Source: Axinella damicornis (Eukaryota; Porifera; Demospongiae; Axinellida; Axinellidae). Taken from it: a stretch of 64,000 nt of DNA. Numbering within the stretch: the stretch's first letter is position 1; every line of letters begins with the position of its first letter. Below the pieces are notes generated by a model. That model made no database searches. It worked only from the letters and a program-made list of their open reading frames with translations, and was not told the origin of the DNA. The stretch lies in NCBI GenBank assembly GCA_963931865.1, contig OZ007508.1:2604081-2668080 (forward strand). Reading direction: 5' to 3'. Positions 1 to 37,238 of the stretch are shown here, in pieces. Made by a program: the position numbers and the translations under genes.

Positions 1-235
1 AAGGTCTAGACTCGCACGGGGGTCTGCCTACGCGAGATAGGTCACTGGGCAGATTATATAGTCTCGGTGAACCTGAGTGAGCTGTCCATCAAAGGCTGAA
101 AGGAATCAACTGAAGAAGACACTTGTCTGTACAATGTAGCCTGATCTGGTCAACAGTGCCTTCGATCTGCAGTAGCGCCCTAGAGTGGATGTGAAATGTC
201 CACGTTGAAATGTGGCACTTCAATACTCATATGGT

Positions 236-269
<34 letters not shown>

Positions 270-290
270 CACACACACACACCCTCCCAG
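1..290 (+). other. Intron or upstream part of the dehydrogenase gene
   Basis: No exon could be assigned here. It ends in a run of about 30 C (238-267) and a short CA repeat that form the polypyrimidine tract of the first visible exon at 291. Confidence 0.6.
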
Positions 291-3410
<3,120 letters not shown>

Positions 3411-3904
3411 CTCCTAGCTGAATGACTTGAACCCCCTTCCTACCCTACACTTCTTGATTTTTGATTGTGTTCTCTGTAGACATAAAGTATGTGTTCCAAC
3501 AAAGCACCCGACTTCAAAACCATGACCTAAGTGCTTAATCTTGGTCTGCGCATACACTTGTGCAGGCCTGGAGGTGGGGTCATTTATCATGTATCATGTT
3601 GCCTTTATAAATTTTTTAAAAACTTCCATATGCCATGTGACTGCTGTACTTATGTTTGTAAACAAAAATTGCATAGCCTGTGGGGATTGAGACATCCATA
3701 TAATAATTTTAGATTCACAGCACAATGTCATGCATGTTTAAGCTTTCATTTTACATCAGACAATAATATTACATGCATGAATGCATGCAGAAATGATTAT
3801 AACCTTGCCAACATGCAGGCCATATAAGCACATGCACACACTATTGCCTGACACAGCAATTAATGAAAGTTCGTGCTGACTGTGAGATCGAGAAGGACAA
3901 AAGT
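3411..3904. other. Short intergenic gap, dehydrogenase to GH3
   Basis: It must hold the 3' UTR of the dehydrogenase and the promoter/5' UTR of the GH3 gene. I see no further exon and no clear canonical AATAAA. Confidence 0.6.
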
Positions 3905-14716
<10,812 letters not shown>

Positions 14717-15202
14717 CATCCTCGATCTTCTATAGACTTCCTCTAGGGAAATATATTGCATGTGAGTACCTATGAGCCTGGAAAAGACCCAGAAGAATTT
14801 ATATGCCATAATTTGGGGGTTAATACCGTGTGCATGCTTTCTGCTGCTTTAAGCTGTTTACAAGGAGTGGCTACACTAACATTAGCAAGGTATCCTACTA
14901 GTAATCACTGTGAGGTTGTTCAAGTGTCCTGAATTTGTTCATTTCAAGGGTGCATGTCATTCCCATGTATTCCTTGCATTCGAGTTCTTAATCTACCTCC
15001 ATAGAAATCTGCAATATCTGATGTATTACCGCAGTAACTCGTAACATTGTTGCTTTCATTTTCATTCACAGAACTCTCAAGTGGAGACAGCACTGTTTGT
15101 AATAGTAGTCATTATTGTGTGGACAAGTTGTGAACTTGAAGTGAATTGGGAATAATTAATGTTTAAGCAACAGTTAAAGCATCACTCAGTATAGCGAGCA
15201 AT

Positions 15203-15510
15203 GACCCCCCACCACCACCCCGCATGCTCCCAGCCCCACCCACCAACCCCCATGCTCCCAACCCTACCCACCAGCCCCACCCCCATGCTCCCAGCCCCAC
15301 CCACCAACCCCATGCTCCCAATCCTACCCACCAGCCCCACCCCCATGCTCCCAGCCCCACCCACCCCCCATGCTCCCAGCCCCACCCACCCCCCATGCTC
15401 CCAGCCCCACCCACCAACCCCCATGCTCCCAGCCCCACCCCCCATGCTCTCAACCCCACCTCCCATGCTCCCAGCCCCACTCACCAACCCCCAATGCTCC
15501 CACCCCGCCC
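15203..15510 (+). repeat. Minisatellite, CCCCATGCTCCCAGCCCCAC-type unit
   Basis: About ten imperfect C-rich units of 24-38 bases sharing CATGCTCCCAGCCCCACC. Confidence 0.9.
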
Positions 15511-16012
15511 TTATCTATACCTGAACTTACCCTTGCGGTGTAAGGTATGCAGCTAGGGTAAGGTTAGGGTGAGGGCTCTCCTCACCTTTACCTCACCCGA
15601 GCTAAACCTAACCCGAATGGCTTGGACACAACTGATCTCTCTTTATATACCCTCTGCAGCCTGCCAGAAACGCGTGACCGACTCGGTAACGCTGTAATTT
15701 GATTGGTTGGAATCCGCGGTAGCCGCGGGAAACGCTCTGTGCACGCGTAAACTGTGTCGAATGATGAGCGTGTTTCCGTCTCTGTCGTTTTCCTTCGGTC
15801 TCTGATGCCGTTGGCCTTGATCCTCTAGTAGCTGCCATCAGCGCTCCCTCTGTTGCCGTACTTGTAGTTGATTCCGAACTGAATGCGATTCCATGAACTA
15901 GTTGGGTGGGGCCCTGACACCACACTGCGGGGTTGGGTCTGTAGGAACGAGGTTGTTAATTAATCAGTTAGTTAGTTTCAATTTGCAGGAAAAGTCCCTT
16001 CAGCTGTTAGAC

Positions 16013-16285
16013 CCTTGTTGCTGGCTGGGAGTCCTGCTGCTGTGATGAGAGTGCTGGGAGTCCTGCATGTTGGGAGTGTTGAGAGTGCTGGGAGTCCTGT
16101 TGCTGTGTTGAGAGTGCTGGGAGTCCTGTTGCTGTGTTGAGAGTGCTGGGAGTCCTGTTGCTGTGTTGAGAGTGCTGGGAGTCCTGCTGCTGTGATGAGA
16201 GTGCTGGAAGTCCTGCATGTTGGGAGTGTTGAGAGTGCTGGGAGTCCTGTTGCTGTGTTGAGAGTGCTGGGAGTCCTGTTGTTCG
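16013..16285 (+). repeat. 29-bp minisatellite
   Basis: About nine units with 29-base period containing GCTGGGAGTCCTG and TGTGTTGAGAG. Two higher-order blocks start with a GCATGTTGGGAGTG variant. Confidence 0.9.
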
Positions 16286-16719
16286 GTTTGAGACTCTGTG
16301 AGTAGTGCATTTGGACTAAGGGTAGTGAAGAGAGAGACTGAGTGCAGGAAAGGTAAACAAGGAAGTTCATAAAACCCTGCGGAGCTAACCACCCTAGTCA
16401 TGCTAGCTAGACAGGAATCTAGTCAGCATTGTGAATGTGCATTTTGCATCTATACGGTGGGAATAGGCATCCAAATATTTACAGTGAGTATACGTAGTGA
16501 TGAAACCAATCCTGGGCCCCGGGCCCAGGGAGAAGAGGACCTATATATAGTTCAAGAATTGAGCTATAAGTCCCACACTACTCTGTACCATTTGCACTAG
16601 CTTACCAGGAGTGCAGTTCCACTTACATATTCTGTGCGCGTTCACCAGATTTGAATTCTGGGGGGGGGGGGGGGGGGGGGGGGGGCCCAGCGAAGCATGT
16701 TTACTTGCCCATAAAGTCT

Positions 16720-16756
16720 CCACCCCCAGCAGAAAATCCTGTATGAAACTGTGGGA
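16720..16756 (-). mobile_element. Remnant terminus of a CAG-type DNA transposon
   Basis: On the minus strand it reads CAGTTTCATACAGGATTTTC then TGCTGGGG, nearly identical to the left end of the element at 32426. The other end was not found. Confidence 0.55.
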
Positions 16757-18009
16757 GTGATCCACACCCCACCTAATAGGCCTGAGGATATGCTGTGCTC
16801 AATGCTTCCACTGAAGCTGCACAAACTGGCTTAAGTATCAATTCATTGATTTCTACACATTTTTCCCATTTCAGCCAGAGATTCAGGATGAGTACGGCTG
16901 TATCCTCTTCATTGAGTACCTGGTGGGTACCATTCTGTGGGACAGACGTGTTTGCTTTGAAGAACGAGAAGTACGGTAACCATCCTCAGCTTTCCAGCCA
17001 GGCACTTTGAAGTAAGGTCATTAATATTTGTGGGACTATATATCTCTATGAGTGCATGTATTATTATAGTCTACATACTGTGTGTCTTACATGGATTGAG
17101 GTTACAGGATACTAGCGCGCGCGCCATGCGAAATGTATACTTAATTTTGCTAACCAAAAATCTCTGGTACGAAGAGCGTGAGCAACTTGATTCTGGCGGT
17201 GGAGGTGCGCTGTCACAAGATGCAAGGTATGACGGAAGCTTTTACAGATACGCTGTATAGCCGTGCAAAAATGAGCAGTTCAGTTCACCAAAAAGCCGTA
17301 TTTACTGAGTGAGACAGCAGATAAATTTGACAAGGATTATGCTATCACAAAAATTGATTTTGCAAGTAGCGGAGGGCTACACATAGCAAACATCATAAAT
17401 AGCTTCACTCTCTTTGCTCGCTCAGCTACTTCCCCTTCGTTCGCCTACATTAGCAGTTCGGCACTCATGCAGTTGTTGCACCCTGATTGTGTCCGCCTCA
17501 GCTGGTACTCCCCGACGTAATCACACCTGTCTCAGCACTCGAAGGATCCACCATCTCCACCATGCCAGATGACATCACCACCCTTCTACAGCATCTGTTT
17601 GCACTTTTTACACCCACAATCGCGCTCAATGCAAGCCATCCACTGAACGCTTCGCTCGAAACGACACAATAATAGAATAGTCACAAGATAAATTTTATAA
17701 AGTTTGACGCAAAATTCGTTTCGGACTCGTCAATTTAGACGCAGAATTAGAGTGGTGCAAATATAGAGCACTTACGGTAGCGTCAGCTCCATGTCACAAG
17801 TTATATCAAAGATGAAATGTTAGCTAGACCATTTGCTATACCATTGGCTGCCCAAGTGACCCTCATCCCGCTGTGAAGCAGGTGAAGGGTCGGTTCTAAG
17901 AGTATTCAAGGAACCATGGCATCAGAGTAGTTTCAGAACTGAACCCTTCACATGGGGAGGAAGACTCCTATACATGCACACAATACTTGGACGGGCAATA
18001 TCCTCTCCC

Positions 18010-18165
18010 TTTCTGTGGCAGCCTGTGGGTTGGAAGTCGCCCCTTCCTTCCTGTAGCAGGCTATGGGTTGGAAGTGACCCTTCGCATCGTTTGGCTGGCA
18101 GTGGGTTGGGTTTGGACTGGCCCTTCTGAAGCAGGTTGTAGCATTCCGGGTTGGGTCACAGTTGA
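18010..18165 (+). repeat. Degenerate ~38-bp tandem repeat
   Basis: Four imperfect units sharing GGGTTGGAAGT and CTGTAGCAGGCT-like stretches. Confidence 0.55.
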
Positions 18166-18477
18166 GTGAACCACAGAACTTTAATAACCAAAACCATTTC
18201 ACTGACAGTTTCACAACTTAAATCACTAGCCAGAAAGATTGTAAATTGTCCACTGCACTTAGTATTTATAATTGTGATTTATGATTCTGATCTTGTTATT
18301 GTGAAGTTGCTAACTTTGCTTATTTCCCTTCCCAGTTTCATTGACCTGATGTTGTCCAGGCTTATAACAAACACTGTTACTATATTTGAGGTGAGTATTC
18401 TGCTCATGAAATCCTATAATAGTGTTGACGGATAATGATGTCGACAATCTCTAACAGGGAAGGTATTTCTCCACTAA

Positions 18478-21400
18478 CTAGAGCCATGCTGGTGTCTGGT
18501 CGTGATTGAGCATGTTGACGCGGCAGCAGTACGGGAAAGGCTCACAACCCGGGTCTGCACATGGCTGTGCACTGTCATCGTCCCCTACGAGAAGCTGCGG
18601 AGTCGCCCACTCCAAATCGTCCAGAAAGTCACTGCGGATCTGTCAGGAGAATGAGAGGCAGCAATGTCAGTAGATGACCCCTTGAAACAAGACTGTACTA
18701 TTACATGTACATGCACCGAAGACACAGCTACCTACATGTACGTATACATTATGGCATTGTGTGACAATGGCATAAACTTTGGCAGTGAGAGTTGACATGG
18801 TAACCAGCAGTTCTACCCAAAGACATAATATAATACTGCATCTGAACTTTGTAGCTACACAAGCCAACTTGTGCACGTTAGTATGTTTGTCCATTCGCCA
18901 TGGAAACCTTGCAGTATCCTACAAATACAACGTCATGTATGCATGATCAGGTCATTGGCTGTCAGCTGCCGCAGAGTCTTGTTCATCATGTGAATGGACC
19001 ATATGATAGTGTACCACAATACAGTGGATGAACCTCCGTTTCACTGACTAACTATTATGACATTGTAGTAGCCTCGTTCCCACAACTCCGCCCACTGTTT
19101 GTCGCAAGGGAAGAGCCTGGGAATGAAGCTACTCAGTGGTACTTTGCAAGAAGGAAACAACATGAATTTGTATCTTGAAAGGCAATTGAACCAACTGATT
19201 ATATTATAGCTCTTGTAACTCTGAGAGCTATTACCGCTCTTATAACTCTGAGAGCTATTATCGCAAATCTATTTGAACAGACTTCCTCACCTGGTCAATT
19301 GTTTCGAGGACGTCGGCGTACTCATCTGAGTCTAGCTCATTCAGCTCTCCTGGGTCTGTGTGCAGGTTGTAGAGGAGTGGGGGGTCATGGGCCTCCAGGG
19401 AGGTGTTGTAGCGGCACACCTGGTCTGGGTAGTCGCCGGGACACGCACCACTATACATATTGGAGGGATGTGAGGGAGGGGGAGGAGCCAAATAGCAAAG
19501 GGAAACGCAGTCTTGGGGCAGTACAGGCCCGGTGAGGGGAAGGGAGTCAAAATCAGCATATGGGATGATTTCAGGCCATGTGTGCCTGTGCACCTTTCAA
19601 TAGCATCTGTTGCTATGGCAACAACACATCTTGTGCATGTGCTTTGGTTACAGTGTAAACAGAATAAGGTTTGAATTTTTGATTCAGAAGTAAACTGCCA
19701 TCCAATTTCAGATCTGAATTTGTAGTGGTAGCAATGGATAGCTACAAGAAGTTAGCCTTGTTTCCAGGCCTACCCCGTTTTTTCTTTTCTCACGTTGACA
19801 GATGCGGAAGAGCGGTGTGCTTCGCCGCTCTTCCGCATCCGTGTATTATTGTCGACGCAAACTGAAGAACAGAAAGAATGGGGTAACAAGAACGAGGCTA
19901 ACAAGTAGTGCTGCTGCAGTAGTAATAGAGACAGCCAATGGGAATCAAGGGTCAACACTCTGTGGATTCTCACCCCTGGGTGTAATAGTGAGCCTTGTAC
20001 TGCTTCCATCTGATAGCATAGGGTCCGTAGGTCTCATTGGCCATTTCAGGGAAGTAGGCAAACCATTGCCTGTTGCTCTGTACGTGTGTGTCATCATAAT
20101 AATTATCGCTAATTGGTCTACAGTGCCTGAGTTATGAGGCCTGAAACTTAATCTGGTATTATTTTTTCAGACTATGCCTTCAGTAGTGACACAAGCAAGA
20201 CAGTATTTTGCTTTCTAGTACAGATACCACAGCACACATAACAGCATGACATTGTGTATTGAATAATTATGCACAGCCGTTCTTACATGTCCCTTCTCAA
20301 AGAGAATTGGTGCCATGTCATAACCATCCAGTGTGTAATTGTTAGGAACATTGGCTCCAACTAGATTAAAGATGGTTGGGAGGAGATCCAGGGTAGATGC
20401 TAACTGCATGTGCGGGGAGGGAGGGGAGGGAGAGGAGAGGGAGAGGAGAGGGAGGGAGGGAGGGAATGAGGAAGGAAGGGAGGGAGGGAGGGGAGGAAGG
20501 AAGGGAGGGAGGGGAGGAAGGAAGGATTTTTTTTTTAATGAGAAACCACCATGTTGAGTGCTAACGAGGTAACCGGAATAGCATGAAATGCCAGTATACC
20601 CCAGGACCAACGGCTTTACATCCCCTCCGAAGGTTGCGGTATCAGGTGAAACACCTTCAAGAACACACCTACTCATTTTTAAGGGTAGAGCTGAGCCAAC
20701 TCCTAGGAGAGAAAGAAAATCTCTCCTATGGCAATGGTGGGATTCGAACCTGCAACCTTTAGATTAGTAGTTGAATGCTTAACCGCTAGCAAGGGCGCAT
20801 CGAGCCGTCTCCGGTGGCTCAATGCGCCCTTGCCGCTAGGCCACCAGCCACCCCAATAAACAGACAATTAAGGAAGGCATATGGCCAGGAGCCCATAACG
20901 GGAAGGAGCGTCCAACTAGCATAACCATCATGCTTCGAGTGCAGCACATCACACTCCTTATACAGATGCATTTGCGGTCTGTGTACGTGTATGGCTGCGC
21001 TTGATGTCTCGTAAGTAGGTGGGCAGGTGTTGTGCAAGCTAGCGTGGATGATTGCGGATGATTGCTACAGTTAGTTTTCACACGTCCGCGAGCCCTCACA
21101 GGCTTCTTAACAAAGTAGGTGCGAGTTGTAGCCAACCCGTATAAGGCCTTTTTGTGCTACAGCTAATCAGAGAAAGATGGAACCCTAACAAGTACGGTAG
21201 TTTGACGCTCCTTCGTGCCGCTTTGCAGCGCTCATAAGCTCCTGATATGGCCTGTACTTGTCTTTTGGACACGGACCTGGTGTGTTCTCCCATGCCTGAT
21301 CTTGTTGGGCCACCATGCAATGCCGGGTTCCCTGAATCCCCCCTCCCACGTGGAGGCTTTTCCACACCGTAGGGGGCCAGCACTACCTCCACGAATTCCC

Positions 21401-24400
21401 TGCATCAGATCGGGCCTAGAGGAAGTGGAATAGAGTACTAATGTGCATAGCGCTAGATTGTAGCTATAGTATAGCCCCTCAGAGCTATGAATGCACATGC
21501 ACAAGAGGATGGTGAGGGAAAAACAAAAATTAATGTGTAACTCATACCCATTGTCTGCAGTGAGGAAGACAAAAGTGTTGTTGTACGCTTGGGTGTTCTT
21601 CAGAGCTTTGAAGACCTGACCCACTGCATAGTCAATTTCACGCTGTATGGGAGAGGAGTCAGTTCTTTAAAGTCAGTGGTAACCTTCCACTCGGCCTTTG
21701 GCCTTGTGGAATACGGGTAGCAATAAATCCTGATATCCAACACTTCAACAGTCTTGTGCAATATAATTTTGCTTAATATCAGTATATAGGATAGCAGCGG
21801 ATTAATTACAAGAGATGCATGTAAGCTACTGTAACACATGCATCTCTGGCATGAATTGATGTTACTGTGGTGGTCATCACCCACCAGTGAATCTCCAAAT
21901 GTCCCTCGAATGCTGGAGTTTCTGAAACGCTGGCCTGCAAACTGTGGGCAGTGGATGTGCTGGAAGGCATAGTATAGAAAGAAAGGAGACCCACTTGCTG
22001 CATGTTGAGGGAAGAAAGTAAAGAATGATAGCATGATTATTATCGTATAGCTACTGTCATGCGTGCACACAGATCTTTATTCTCACTCTCCCTATAGACA
22101 TTTAGCTACATACCAGTCTAGGACCAGACGTAACTCTTAAAATTCCCCAGCAGTTCAGTGATATAATCCACTAACACCTTACACCTCTCATGCAGTTAAT
22201 TGTTACACATGGCCAAAATTCTAGTACCGGTAGTGACTAGCTAGTGTTCACCAAAAGGTTGAGGAAGAATTCTTCAAGGATTGCTTTCCGTGTAACAACT
22301 TTAACAGTGAAGGGATATGCAGACTGACCCATATACCCATATACCAGTGAATGTTTAACCATGCATGCATGCAGCACTCTTAGGCCTTATGTTTGATGAA
22401 GGAGGTGGCTGGCCATGTAAATGCTTGGATACTGAACGGACAGATGTCTGCATCCAGGGAAGGATTAACCATGCATGCAGCACTCACAGGTCTTATGTTC
22501 GATGAAGGAGGTGGCTGCACTGACGAGGTTTGCTGAGAGCGTGGTCAGGTCTGCTGGCTGCTGGACAATCTTAGCACTGCTGTACTTACACTCGTAGATA
22601 GGGCATGGTACATATTCTGCATACAAACAAATACAATACGCCTTAGAGCAATAGGCACCTTGGTGCACGATACTGCACAAGTTCAACGGTATACATGTAC
22701 AGTATATATAATGGTACTGACCACAATACCACTATAAATTACTGACACTACATCATATATCAACAAGCTAGTTATTGCATGAGTGTGTGGGCAAGCTATA
22801 CGTCAAATATTAGTATCAAGCTCGAGGGCCACAGGCCAGAGGGTGTCAGTGCCAATATTATGACCCCAAGAGTAGCCATATTTACACGCAAGTAGCCGTG
22901 CATACATGTACAATTCACAAATAGAAATCGGACGTACCTGGGTTGCAGTCATTATAGCACGGTTGATTTGGGTAGAAGCAGGTGTAGCATGGGCAGTCAT
23001 CGTGAGTATAGGGAATACCCTATAAGGGAAAAATGGAGATCTAATGAGCTGTGATCTTGCAGATGAGGATCAACTGAGACCTTTAACCTGTGTGCTACAA
23101 GCTGACTGGCCTCCACTCCTCTGCTGTTCCCCTGGACTCCATTGAAAAGCGCATCTGACTATACTGGTACTATAGTCACTTCTAGGTACTGTAGCTTGCT
23201 CAGAAAAAATTCCTATGAAGGGTTTACATGAATGTATCTCTCCAATTGTATAGCTGGTGTGAGGATCAGTAAGTGGGATGTTATACTGTTAAAATTGGGT
23301 TCAATTGGTTAGTTGTAACACCCCTGAAATGTTGCAGTGGTTGCCATGGAGACCTTGGTTTAAGGTGGGTGTCCATGGAAGCTGTTCACATTGCCTCTAG
23401 ATCTGATAGCACACAGTAGTACTGTAGCTTTAATAGCCATGCAGTGCATGCAAATTTGACTACGTACGGTAAATGCATTTGCTTACCATGTAGTAGTCAA
23501 ATCCATGGTTGTTTGGAAGGTACATTCCATCAAGACCAACACCCTTGAGTGGAAGGAGAACATTGTCACTATGGTAACTGCAATACTAGATTACCTCAGT
23601 GCAACTACACATAACACATAGTAACTAGCTATTATAATGGCGGACATTCTTTTGAAGGCATTCATGCTAGAAAAGTGAATGTGTATATATACACTGGCTT
23701 GAGCTGTACACCTTTTGAAGACCATCAAGAAAAAGTGGCATTGTCTTTATTGTATGAACGGGAGAGAATAGGCTATTGTTGCTGCAACATTCAGTCAAGT
23801 GTTTCCTAGCAACCCAAAGTGGTTCTCACCAGGTGCCATTTTCCCACCATGCCCGTGCTGTATCCCACGTCTTTCAGACCCTCGGCAATAGTCGTCTCAT
23901 TCAAGGGTAGTCCTATGGGATAGCAGTTTACAGAGCATTATGTATGCAATGTAACGGATACACTATAACAACACAGTAGATGCTCTAAGTACAAGCTGTT
24001 CAGCTACAGTCCATATACTGGTATTGACTGCATGACAATAATTAATCCATGAAAAGTTATTGTGATAAACCCATCAGGAGCTTATGAGTGCCGCAAAGTC
24101 CATTTATCGCTCAAAAAGTTAGCTATAACAGTGTGGCAGCTGCTATAATCTGAATTGCACAACCTGTATACGTATTACAAGCTAAATATATAGGTACTCA
24201 TCCACTGACCTCCCAGATCATCCGGGTCAAAGACTCCTGGGTAGATTCCTGACCTGACTTGGTATCTCCCAGTCATAATTGCAGACCTATAAGATGCGAG
24301 AGTATATAATGGAACACACTGTGGGAGGCAAGCATGAACTGTGTGCTGCAGAAATTGCATGTAGCTAGCTAGTGGGACACACTTCTGACATTTATGTGTG

Positions 24401-25179
24401 CAACGTGTAGTAACATTTGAATATTGTTGACAGAACAGTGCTCCTTCAAACTCTACCTTGACCTGCATGCTGCATGGGTAATGTTGTGGCCTACCAGCTG
24501 CATGGCAGCTATCTTGAGGGACTGCGAACCCTACCTTGACCTATATAGCTAGCTATGCATTGCTGGGCAATAATATGACCTACACTGGCCGCCAGCTGCA
24601 GCTATATACCATAGCTACAGTACCGCGTAGCTACCTTGAGGGACTGCATACAGGACTGGAGGTGTAGAACTGGGTGAAGAGCAGTCCCTCGTCCGCCATT
24701 GTTTGGATGTTGGGGGTGGAAGAGGTTGGATGGCCATAGGCAGAGAGGTCACCCCAACCAAGCTAAAATCAGAGGGAACATCATGAAATTTAGACAGGCC
24801 AGGATTGAGGAGTTGTGCTAGCTACTCTATAGCTAATATCATTGGAGTTGTACAGCTACATGTATTGTGAAAATGAACGTAATAATTATTATTGGCCTCC
24901 TCTAGTTTAGCCAGGCATAGCAAGCTATCCATGATTGTGGGTGCAAGGCATTATAGTGTAATTTGCTTGCTCCAATGCTTGCCATGAGTATGGCTGAAGT
25001 TCCACATACACATAATATTATAGCTAGATACACATTGGTAGGTAGCTAGCTCCGTTGTACTGAGCACTACTCACATCATCCACAAAGAAGATAATGATGT
25101 TGGGTTTCTTCCCCAAAGCTCCATAGAGCTGGAGGTACACCACAAGCAGTGGCAACAGCACAGTCACCCAGTGGTCCAT
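18478..25179 (-). CDS. ARSA: Arylsulfatase A, complete, 14 exons, 516 aa
   Basis: Exons (5' to 3'): 25179-25075, 24762-24635, 24286-24210, 23912-23830, 23543-23487, 23019-22938, 22616-22488, 21997-21885, 21642-21548, 21415-21277, 20403-20287, 20077-19974, 19450-19291, 18639-18478; total 1551 bases, in frame throughout. The start gives a signal peptide ([12 protein letters not shown]), fitting a lysosomal or secreted enzyme that removes sulfate from sulfated glycolipids. Catalytic residues by family comparison: metal ligands D34/D35 (FFVDD) and D288/N289 (TADNG); formylglycine Cys C74 in CSPSR; K128 and H130 in GKWHL; H236 in QHIHCPQF; K309 in LRCGKAS. The spacing and the Cys-rich C-terminus (CADPGC...YCCR) match arylsulfatase A rather than B or G. 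Length is close to the human enzyme (about 507 aa). The C-terminal exons carry a SINE and a hairpin element in their introns. Confidence 0.96.
19205..19262 (+). repeat. Two-copy 29-bp repeat
   Basis: AACTCTGAGAGCTATTA occurs twice, 31 bases apart, just after the 19291-19450 exon on the minus strand. Confidence 0.7.
19753..19900. mobile_element. Palindromic MITE with a 15-bp perfect hairpin
   Basis: Ends TAGCCTTGTTTCC and an inverted AACGAGGCTA. The centre has GATGCGGAAGAGCGG (19801-19815) and its exact inverse (19825-19839). It lies in the arylsulfatase A intron between exons 20077 and 19450. Confidence 0.7.
20411..20526 (+). repeat. GGGA/AGGA-rich tract
   Basis: A purine tract on +, pyrimidine on the coding strand, lies upstream of the acceptor of exon 20403. 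The SINE tail begins right at its edge. Confidence 0.85.
20527..20854 (-). mobile_element. tRNA-derived SINE with A tail, interrupted by a 43-bp foldback
   Basis: Minus strand: A-box-like TGGCCTAGCGG (20843-20833), B box GGTTCGAATCC (20750-20740), a roughly 200-base tRNA-unrelated body, and an A10 tail at 20536-20527. The A and B boxes match the Pol III internal promoter consensus. The distance between boxes is normal for a tRNA only if the 43-bp insert at 20790-20832 is removed. It sits in an arylsulfatase A intron. A genuine tRNA gene is excluded because the 3' acceptor half is missing. Confidence 0.8.
20783..20839. mobile_element. 43-bp foldback insert with 7-bp target duplication
   Basis: The insert 20790-20832 has CAAGGGCGCATCGAGCC facing an inverted GGCTCAATGCGCCCTTG. 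It is flanked by identical CCGCTAG at 20783-20789 and 20833-20839. Confidence 0.75.
24632..24648 (-). other. Formylglycine (sulfatase) active-site motif
   Basis: CSPSR is split by an intron: the Cys codon is 24648-24646 and the Arg codon is completed in exon 24286-24210. It fits the C-x-P-x-R signature recognised by the formylglycine-generating enzyme. Confidence 0.95.
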
Positions 25180-26419
25180 CCCCAAGAGAACTTCATAGTC
25201 TAGTCAGTAGGCTAGCTGGATCTTTAAATAGCCAACTTACTTACCAATGAATACAGCGACTACAAGTAGCATAAATGTCAAAGGATGTTGCAAGCTATAC
25301 CTATATCGGGTATTGTGATGAGGCTTGTCTCCGTATATCGTGCAAAGGCGCAAAGTCTTTGATGCTTAGCAAGCAGCTAATTGATCCTTCAGTAGGAAAT
25401 GTGTGAGAGCATAGACACCTTCTATGTACCTGGGTAACATCTTTAGACCCGCTAATGAAGGTTGTTTCATCAAATGGATTGTCTGAGTGCAACTCTCATG
25501 GGAAAAGATGTTCTGCATAACCTGCCAGTGCACACACATATGAAAGGCCCATGCAGATTCTGGCGAGCTATATGGTGTGACTTTTTTTTTTCAATTTCGA
25601 GAATACTGTGTAGTACAAACCACAATCCTAACAATCCTAGTAGCTAGCTATAGCAACTGATTGCAGTATAGCTAGGACTGCAGTAACACAGGCCACATAA
25701 TTGTAGCTTCATTCCCAGCTGTCCTTCATATATTCTGCTTGTATAATTATATGCATGCAGTACAATTGTGCATTTCATAAACTGGTGTAGGCCTTTGGAA
25801 AACAAATGGAGACAGCTGCAGTTTATGCAGTGTTCCCAACTGCCTTCAATCCCGTAGCTATAGCAACCAATTTACCATATATCAGGATATTTTCATGTTG
25901 AAAATCTTTCGTGACAATAATTATTCATGTTGAAAAAGTTTCACAAACTGCAGTGATCAAAGCGATTTTTGACAACTCTGACAGCTTCTTCGGGAAAACT
26001 CGAGCTGCTGTGGACCCACCGTAGTCGTGACAAAATTAATGTAAGTTAGTACTTGCCTTAGCCTCGTACCCAGGCCCGACCGCCAGTCGGGCCTGGGTAT
26101 GAGGCTAGTACTTGCCTATTCTGGTCCGCTCCTTCGCACCGTGTGCTCAATGTGCTGCTCCCACATCTTGAACCTCTCTGCGATACTTTGTTGTAGTCTC
26201 AGGCTCTCTTCCAAGAGCCGGAGATCACTTAACACTAGTACCAAAAGGGTACTGACATCAGTGAATGTCAACCAAAAAAATCTTTTTACACCAAAGGTTG
26301 TAGTCACACAGACTAGGAAAAACTACAAGATGAATGAACATAGTGTGTTACAATACAAACGTGAAATTCTGCTGACACAAGGAAGCTGGTTCATAACATA
26401 CAGTATTATCTAAAATTGT
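25180..26419. other. Intergenic gap, arylsulfatase A to INCENP
   Basis: It should contain the arylsulfatase A promoter (near 25180-25300) and the INCENP 3' UTR. One MITE (26059-26107) is present. No exon seen. Confidence 0.6.
26059..26107. mobile_element. Minimal MITE, TAGCCTCG family
   Basis: 49 bases, nearly perfect palindrome (TAGCCTCGTACCCAGGCCCG and its inverse). It is flanked by GTACTTGCCT on both sides (26049-26058, 26108-26117). Confidence 0.8.
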
Positions 26420-36987
<10,568 letters not shown>

Positions 36988-37059
36988 GATTTTCGATAGA
37001 AAAATAACGTTTGCCTGGCTAGAGAACCTAGTACTAGCTAGCTAGCCAACACTACAAGT

Positions 37060-37160
37060 ACAAACTGACAAAACACCAATTAAAATTTCAAACTGACCAA
37101 TCACAAACGCGTTTGCATCAAAGCGTATATTCATGACCACACCTACTTTCACAGCGCGCG
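37060..37160 (-). promoter_or_regulatory. Putative INCENP promoter: two CCAAT boxes around a CHR-like element
   Basis: CCAAT at 37076-37080 and 37097-37101 (ATTGG on the gene strand) flank TTCAAA at 37087-37092 (TTTGAA on the gene strand, the CHR consensus of G2/M genes). All lie about 90-115 bases upstream of the start codon. This fits cell-cycle regulation by NF-Y and MuvB-type complexes, but is inferred from motifs only. Confidence 0.4.
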
Positions 37161-37238
37161 CCGCGTGTTGGGAACACAACTAAAACTGACCGAATGTATA
37201 GATTGTGTATACAGACATGTACTAGACAGGCTGTATTG

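Larger units (their letters stand above)
14717..18477. other. Gene-poor gap between GH3 and arylsulfatase A
   Basis: No convincing exon on either strand. It contains three minisatellites (15203-15510, 16013-16285, about 18010-18165), a G run (16661-16685) and a fragment of a CAGGGTTTCATACAG-type transposon end. The GH3 and arylsulfatase genes converge on this gap, so both 3' UTRs must lie in it. Confidence 0.6.

Noticed and set aside
20740..20854. Functional tRNA gene
   Set aside because: A and B boxes are present, but the acceptor stem cannot be closed, the boxes are separated by an insert, and there is an A tail; SINE fits better.
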